A DNA stretch of 64,000 bases from Sipunculus nudus (lineage: Eukaryota; Annelida; Sipuncula; Golfingiida; Sipunculidae), in the NCBI GenBank assembly GCA_026874595.1, contig CM049320.1, positions 26,637,214 to 26,701,213 on the forward strand. The letters are read 5' to 3'. Shown piece by piece: positions 61,115 to 64,000 of this stretch (position 1 is the first letter of the stretch; every line of letters begins with the position of its first letter). The notes below the pieces were generated by a model, which ran no database searches, was not told where the DNA came from, and saw only the letters and a program-made list of their open reading frames with translations. The position numbers and the translations under genes were made by a program.

Positions 61115-61252
61115 CCACGGTTCTGCATTTTATCTGGATACCAGAGCTGTCAGGGCATGTCACCGTCCGTCCATAGGTGTCGCTGGAGCATGTCTGCTCA
61201 CCAGAAAGACCACCGCTACACCCAGAATTATACCTGCGCCAGAAGTGTGTGC
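61115..61252 (-). pseudogene. Gene C SRCR domain 2, C-terminal half
   Basis: Acceptor CGCAG, donor G/GTTACC, phase 1-1, 138 nt. HFWRRYNSGCSGG, QTCSSDTYGRTVTC and GIQIKC follow the SRCR spacing (C.G...C...G...C......V.C). It continues the half encoded at 62271-62089 with matching phase. Intact. Confidence 0.65.
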
Positions 61253-61772
61253 CTGCGACGAAAAAATAAAAAAAAAATATTAAATGAAAATACCTCAAAG
61301 TATACATACCTTGGCATCCATTCACCAGATCCGGAGTGTTATCAGAACCCTGACTGAGCTTTGGTGTGTAGTGAGCACGCGCGGGAAATAAATGATCTAT
61401 TATACTACGCTCCATATAGCTCCAAGCTATAACACGATCTGTTAAGATGCCCACGCCCTACCACGCATTACTAAGCTCTAATACGATTAATTGAAAATCG
61501 GCATGATCGTGGCAAAAATTTAAGCAGGTTTAAGATTTTGGCACGATTATAAAGATGTCTCACGATTTTGAAGATCCCACGCTATCACCACAATTTTGAC
61601 CTAAGACCTGCCACGCCCATTAAGATGAGATGCGATTTTAACACGATTTTTATAAAATGACCAAATCGTGTTAATTGTCCAAATGCTTGCTCTATTGTAA
61701 ACGCAGCATTTCCACTTACTACAAAAGATCTCCGAGACCCCTCTCTGTATTTGCATACTTCTATAGGAAGTA

Positions 61773-61773
<1 letters not shown>

Positions 61774-61828
<55 letters not shown>
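61774..61828. repeat. (TA)n microsatellite
   Basis: TA tract in the intron between the two halves of SRCR domain 2; a second one lies at 61977-62004. Confidence 0.9.
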
Positions 61829-61834
<6 letters not shown>

Positions 61835-61976
61835 GCAATCTAACTCGGGGAAAAGAATATTTCATTATTCGGGGGATTATTATTAAGTCTCCTAAACTAT
61901 GCCCCTGAATCCCCCCCCCCAACCAGCCTTGAAGATAGATTGTGGCCACAGCTTCGTTTAATTATATACTCAGATC

Positions 61977-62007
<31 letters not shown>

Positions 62008-62088
62008 TATATAACTGTTTTGATCCCGCCTAACCAATGGTACTAACAGTTATGTACTGACGTCATACCTGGACGGTCCTCTTTTTAC

Positions 62089-62271
62089 TAAACACGTGGA
62101 ACGGTGTGCTCTGTAAAAGTTGACGACAGACGACCCGGGCGTCAACGTCCCCGAAATTGTCGTCACACACGTGGCGCCATACGTTGTTATTCCAGACCTG
62201 AAGAAGCCCTTCATAGCGGGCTTTAGTGCTAAGTATAGAGTTATCGCTCAGCACCTCCTGTAGATGAAACA
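62089..62271 (-). pseudogene. Gene C SRCR domain 2, N-terminal half
   Basis: Acceptor CTACAG (before GAGGTGCTG), donor A/GTAAAA. ARYEGLLQVWNNNVWRHVC, DDNFGDVDARVVCRQLL is the SRCR hallmark (EGRVEV..W..VCDD.....A.VVCRQL). Intact. Confidence 0.75.
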
Positions 62272-62829
62272 AACTTAAAATTGGATGCAACTCATTTGAG
62301 GTTGGTCTAAAAAGCGTTCATCCAATAAACTTTACCGTTATATGTCCTTTTGCCACCAAAGTTTCTCCAAAGGTAGGTTCTGGCCTGGACGCTGTCCTCG
62401 AAGTACTCTCTTGTCGCATTCCCGCGCCGTTATCGAACCCTGGCAGGTGTATTTATCTAAATATCTCGAAACCGCGCATGGGGGTGCCATTTTGCGTACA
62501 CATTAATAGACGATTTCTTAAGTATTGTGTCGAATATATGGGTAGTTTTTATAAGAAGTAAAATGGTTTCAAGATCATTATAACACATATTTTTTAACAG
62601 GTTACGTCACCAAAGTCATTTTATTTCAATCTCTCAATAGCTGGTACCTATCTTGTAATAAAAAGCGTTTACAGTGCTGCCACTCTTGGTTTAATGATAA
62701 AACTATCATATCTTACAAGAATAAGTAATAAATTGTCTGAACAAAGGTATGAAAAAGTACAAATCAATGCGAAATAGCACAGTTTTTGTACAATTGTACC
62801 GCACGTGATAATTCTAAACAAGCCCAAGG

Positions 62830-63165
62830 TAATAAAGTATAGAGCTGGGAGGTCGTGAGTTCAAATCTCAGCCGAGTAGCGTGAGATTTTCACGGTCGGC
62901 CTCAACCCAGGGTGAGCGCTCTGCAGGCTTATTGGGAAGGCTGTACCCCACAGTCATGTATTACTCACAAACGAGTGGGTCTTTCGGAGGTTTCTCGGTG
63001 TATTGACCCAGCAATGAGGATGATTATACACCCAGGACCTGCAGGTGCGGTAGACGCCGGGCCTTTGTAACACCAAGATACAAAAAGTAATCTGATAGGA
63101 AGCGAGTGCTACCACCCTGTCACGTAGTCCTAAACCGAAATGGAAATCTGCAGATGTAAACACTT
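62830..63165 (+). mobile_element. tRNA-derived SINE, copy 2
   Basis: GAGGTCGTGAGTTCAAATCTC holds a perfect pol III B box (GTTCAAATC). The body shares successive blocks with 49799-50160 up to the TGTCACGTAGTCCTAAACC end. It lies in a gene C intron, antisense to the gene. Confidence 0.65.
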
Positions 63166-63457
63166 AGCTTAAAAATTAGATAAGTCAGCATTTAAAAATG
63201 GAGGCGGTTACCTCAAATAAAAAAAAAATTAAAAAGTATAAAAAGAAGTCTTGCCTGAAAAAAGTATGTTTCTTTTAGATAAGTACAGATGGACAGCAGA
63301 ACATTTATTAATAATTATAAATAAAGTATTATATTGGTGCCACTCTTCATAATAACATGTTTCATTTTATATAAAAAAACTACCAACAGATATTGTTTGG
63401 GCTTGCTTTAATATCGATAACGTTATGTATAATACAACGGTGATCACATGTACTCAC

Positions 63458-63586
63458 ACGATCACGTGCATATGTACACGTGACTTTCAGCGCGTCTGAC
63501 CTGCCACAGTTATGGGTGCCGTACGCTCCGTGATTACATTGGTCAATGTGTGTCTCGTGACCCATCATCAATCCAGAACATCTCCC
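63458..63586 (-). pseudogene. Gene C SRCR domain 1, C-terminal part
   Basis: Acceptor CTGTAG, donor CGT/GTGAGT, phase 0-0, 129 nt, intact. It reads RCSG then QCNHGAYGTHNCGRSDALKV and TC, the canonical SRCR end. The N-terminal half lies upstream, beyond the window. Confidence 0.72.
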
Positions 63587-64000
63587 CTACAGAAAAAAAA
63601 ATAATACAACCAGATATATAATGTGGACTGGTTCCCACCTCTTTCTGGATCCATAATCATGAACGCCAGTCAGCCCAACTTAAACGACGTTAGCGCCGAA
63701 AGCAGTGCATCATTTATTGAATCCATTGTCATTAACTGTAATGTCGCAAAAGACATATTTAATACTCTATCGTCTAATCATTACTTATAATAACATGGTG
63801 TATAATAGCTCCAATCATCATATATTTTGAAAAAAATACAGAAATTGGTAAATGTAGGCTTTGCGTGACCTAAGGATGCCAGGTCACCAGTTTAGAATAA
63901 AACTCGAAGAGCACTCAGAGAGCCCAGAACTCCAACAATATAGCTCATTACCCCCATATGGCATTGTCAGAAATAATTTTTTTTCCTTTAAAAATTCCTG

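Larger units (their letters stand above)
47028..63586 (-). pseudogene. SRCR plus multi-EGF type I receptor, decayed (gene C)
   Basis: Minus-strand exons in order are SRCR (63586-63458, 62271-62089, 61252-61115), then EGF-like (60702-60565, 59289-59158, 57646-57510, 57040 to about 56880, 56553-56419, 54558-54421, 54093-53892, 51460-51326, 48789-48649), then the TM exon (47239-47028). Most are phase 1-1. The combination of SRCR and EGF-like repeats with one membrane anchor points to a scavenger-receptor-like surface protein. Lesions: TGA 60650, TGA 57616 and 57559 with a one-base loss, a C13 run and shift at 56913, TAG 56534, a shift with TAA 54002, and acceptors without AG at 60702 and 51460. 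The SRCR, 59289, 54558, 48789 and TM exons are intact. It was probably once functional and is now a pseudogene. The 5' end lies beyond the window. Confidence 0.72.

Noticed and set aside
1-64000. CRISPR arrays, bacterial operons, rRNA
   Set aside because: No spacer-repeat arrays, Shine-Dalgarno-led gene strings or rRNA signatures; the sequence is clearly eukaryotic.

Overview
The window looks like nuclear DNA of an invertebrate, most likely a mollusc and probably a bivalve (inference). It is AT-rich, with GT-AG introns, long (TA)n microsatellites, LINE, SINE and DNA-transposon debris, and several multi-EGF or scavenger-receptor genes made of small phase 1-1 exons. Nothing bacterial is present. 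No complete gene with promoter and polyadenylation signal can be defined; exons were found by joining splice sites, phases and cysteine patterns.

Host genes. (A) 126-4393, minus strand: six compatible exons encode an intact 291-residue 3' portion of a type I membrane protein, with a cysteine-rich ectodomain, one sushi domain, a membrane helix and a short basic tail. (B) 30745-40642, plus strand: a candidate signal-peptide exon, a small Cys module, a galactose-binding (fucolectin / F5/8-like) domain, a run of EGF-like repeats, a membrane helix and a two-exon cytoplasmic tail. Several exons carry stops or frameshifts, so it reads as an intron-containing pseudogene. (C) 47028 to at least 63586, minus strand and convergent with B: part of one SRCR domain and a whole second one, then a chain of EGF-like exons and a C-terminal membrane helix. 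It also has stops, frameshifts and damaged acceptors. Together they look like a scavenger-receptor neighbourhood in which two of three members are decaying.

Mobile and repetitive DNA. A decayed but nearly complete LINE lies at 9900-15402 (L1-type ORF1, endonuclease, reverse transcriptase, ATTC tail). A 5'-truncated LINE fragment at 4903-6540 contains a 636-bp in-frame tandem duplication. About 4-4.4 kb (19860-23880) is repeated, strongly diverged, at 25300-29650. Further elements are pogo/Tigger-like MITEs with TA target duplications, tRNA-derived SINEs, a TIR-bounded element filled with a 180-bp tandem array (52180-53849), a 40-bp-type minisatellite, and many (TA)n tracts.

Most unusual signals. 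(1) Hammerhead-ribozyme-like sequences sit between (TA)n tracts: a good type I fold at 28024-28075 (minus), a second at 40104-40151 (plus) inside a long inverted repeat, and a degenerate relative at 23410-23552. (2) Two tandem arrays in gene C duplicate exon/intron junctions: a 41-bp array that copies a splice donor (48401-48649, degenerate continuation to about 47690) and an 84-bp array that copies a splice acceptor plus a donor-like GGTGAGT (54501-54820). (3) The cysteine-rich module of gene A, with possible PCSK9 C-terminal-domain resemblance, is joined to a sushi domain.
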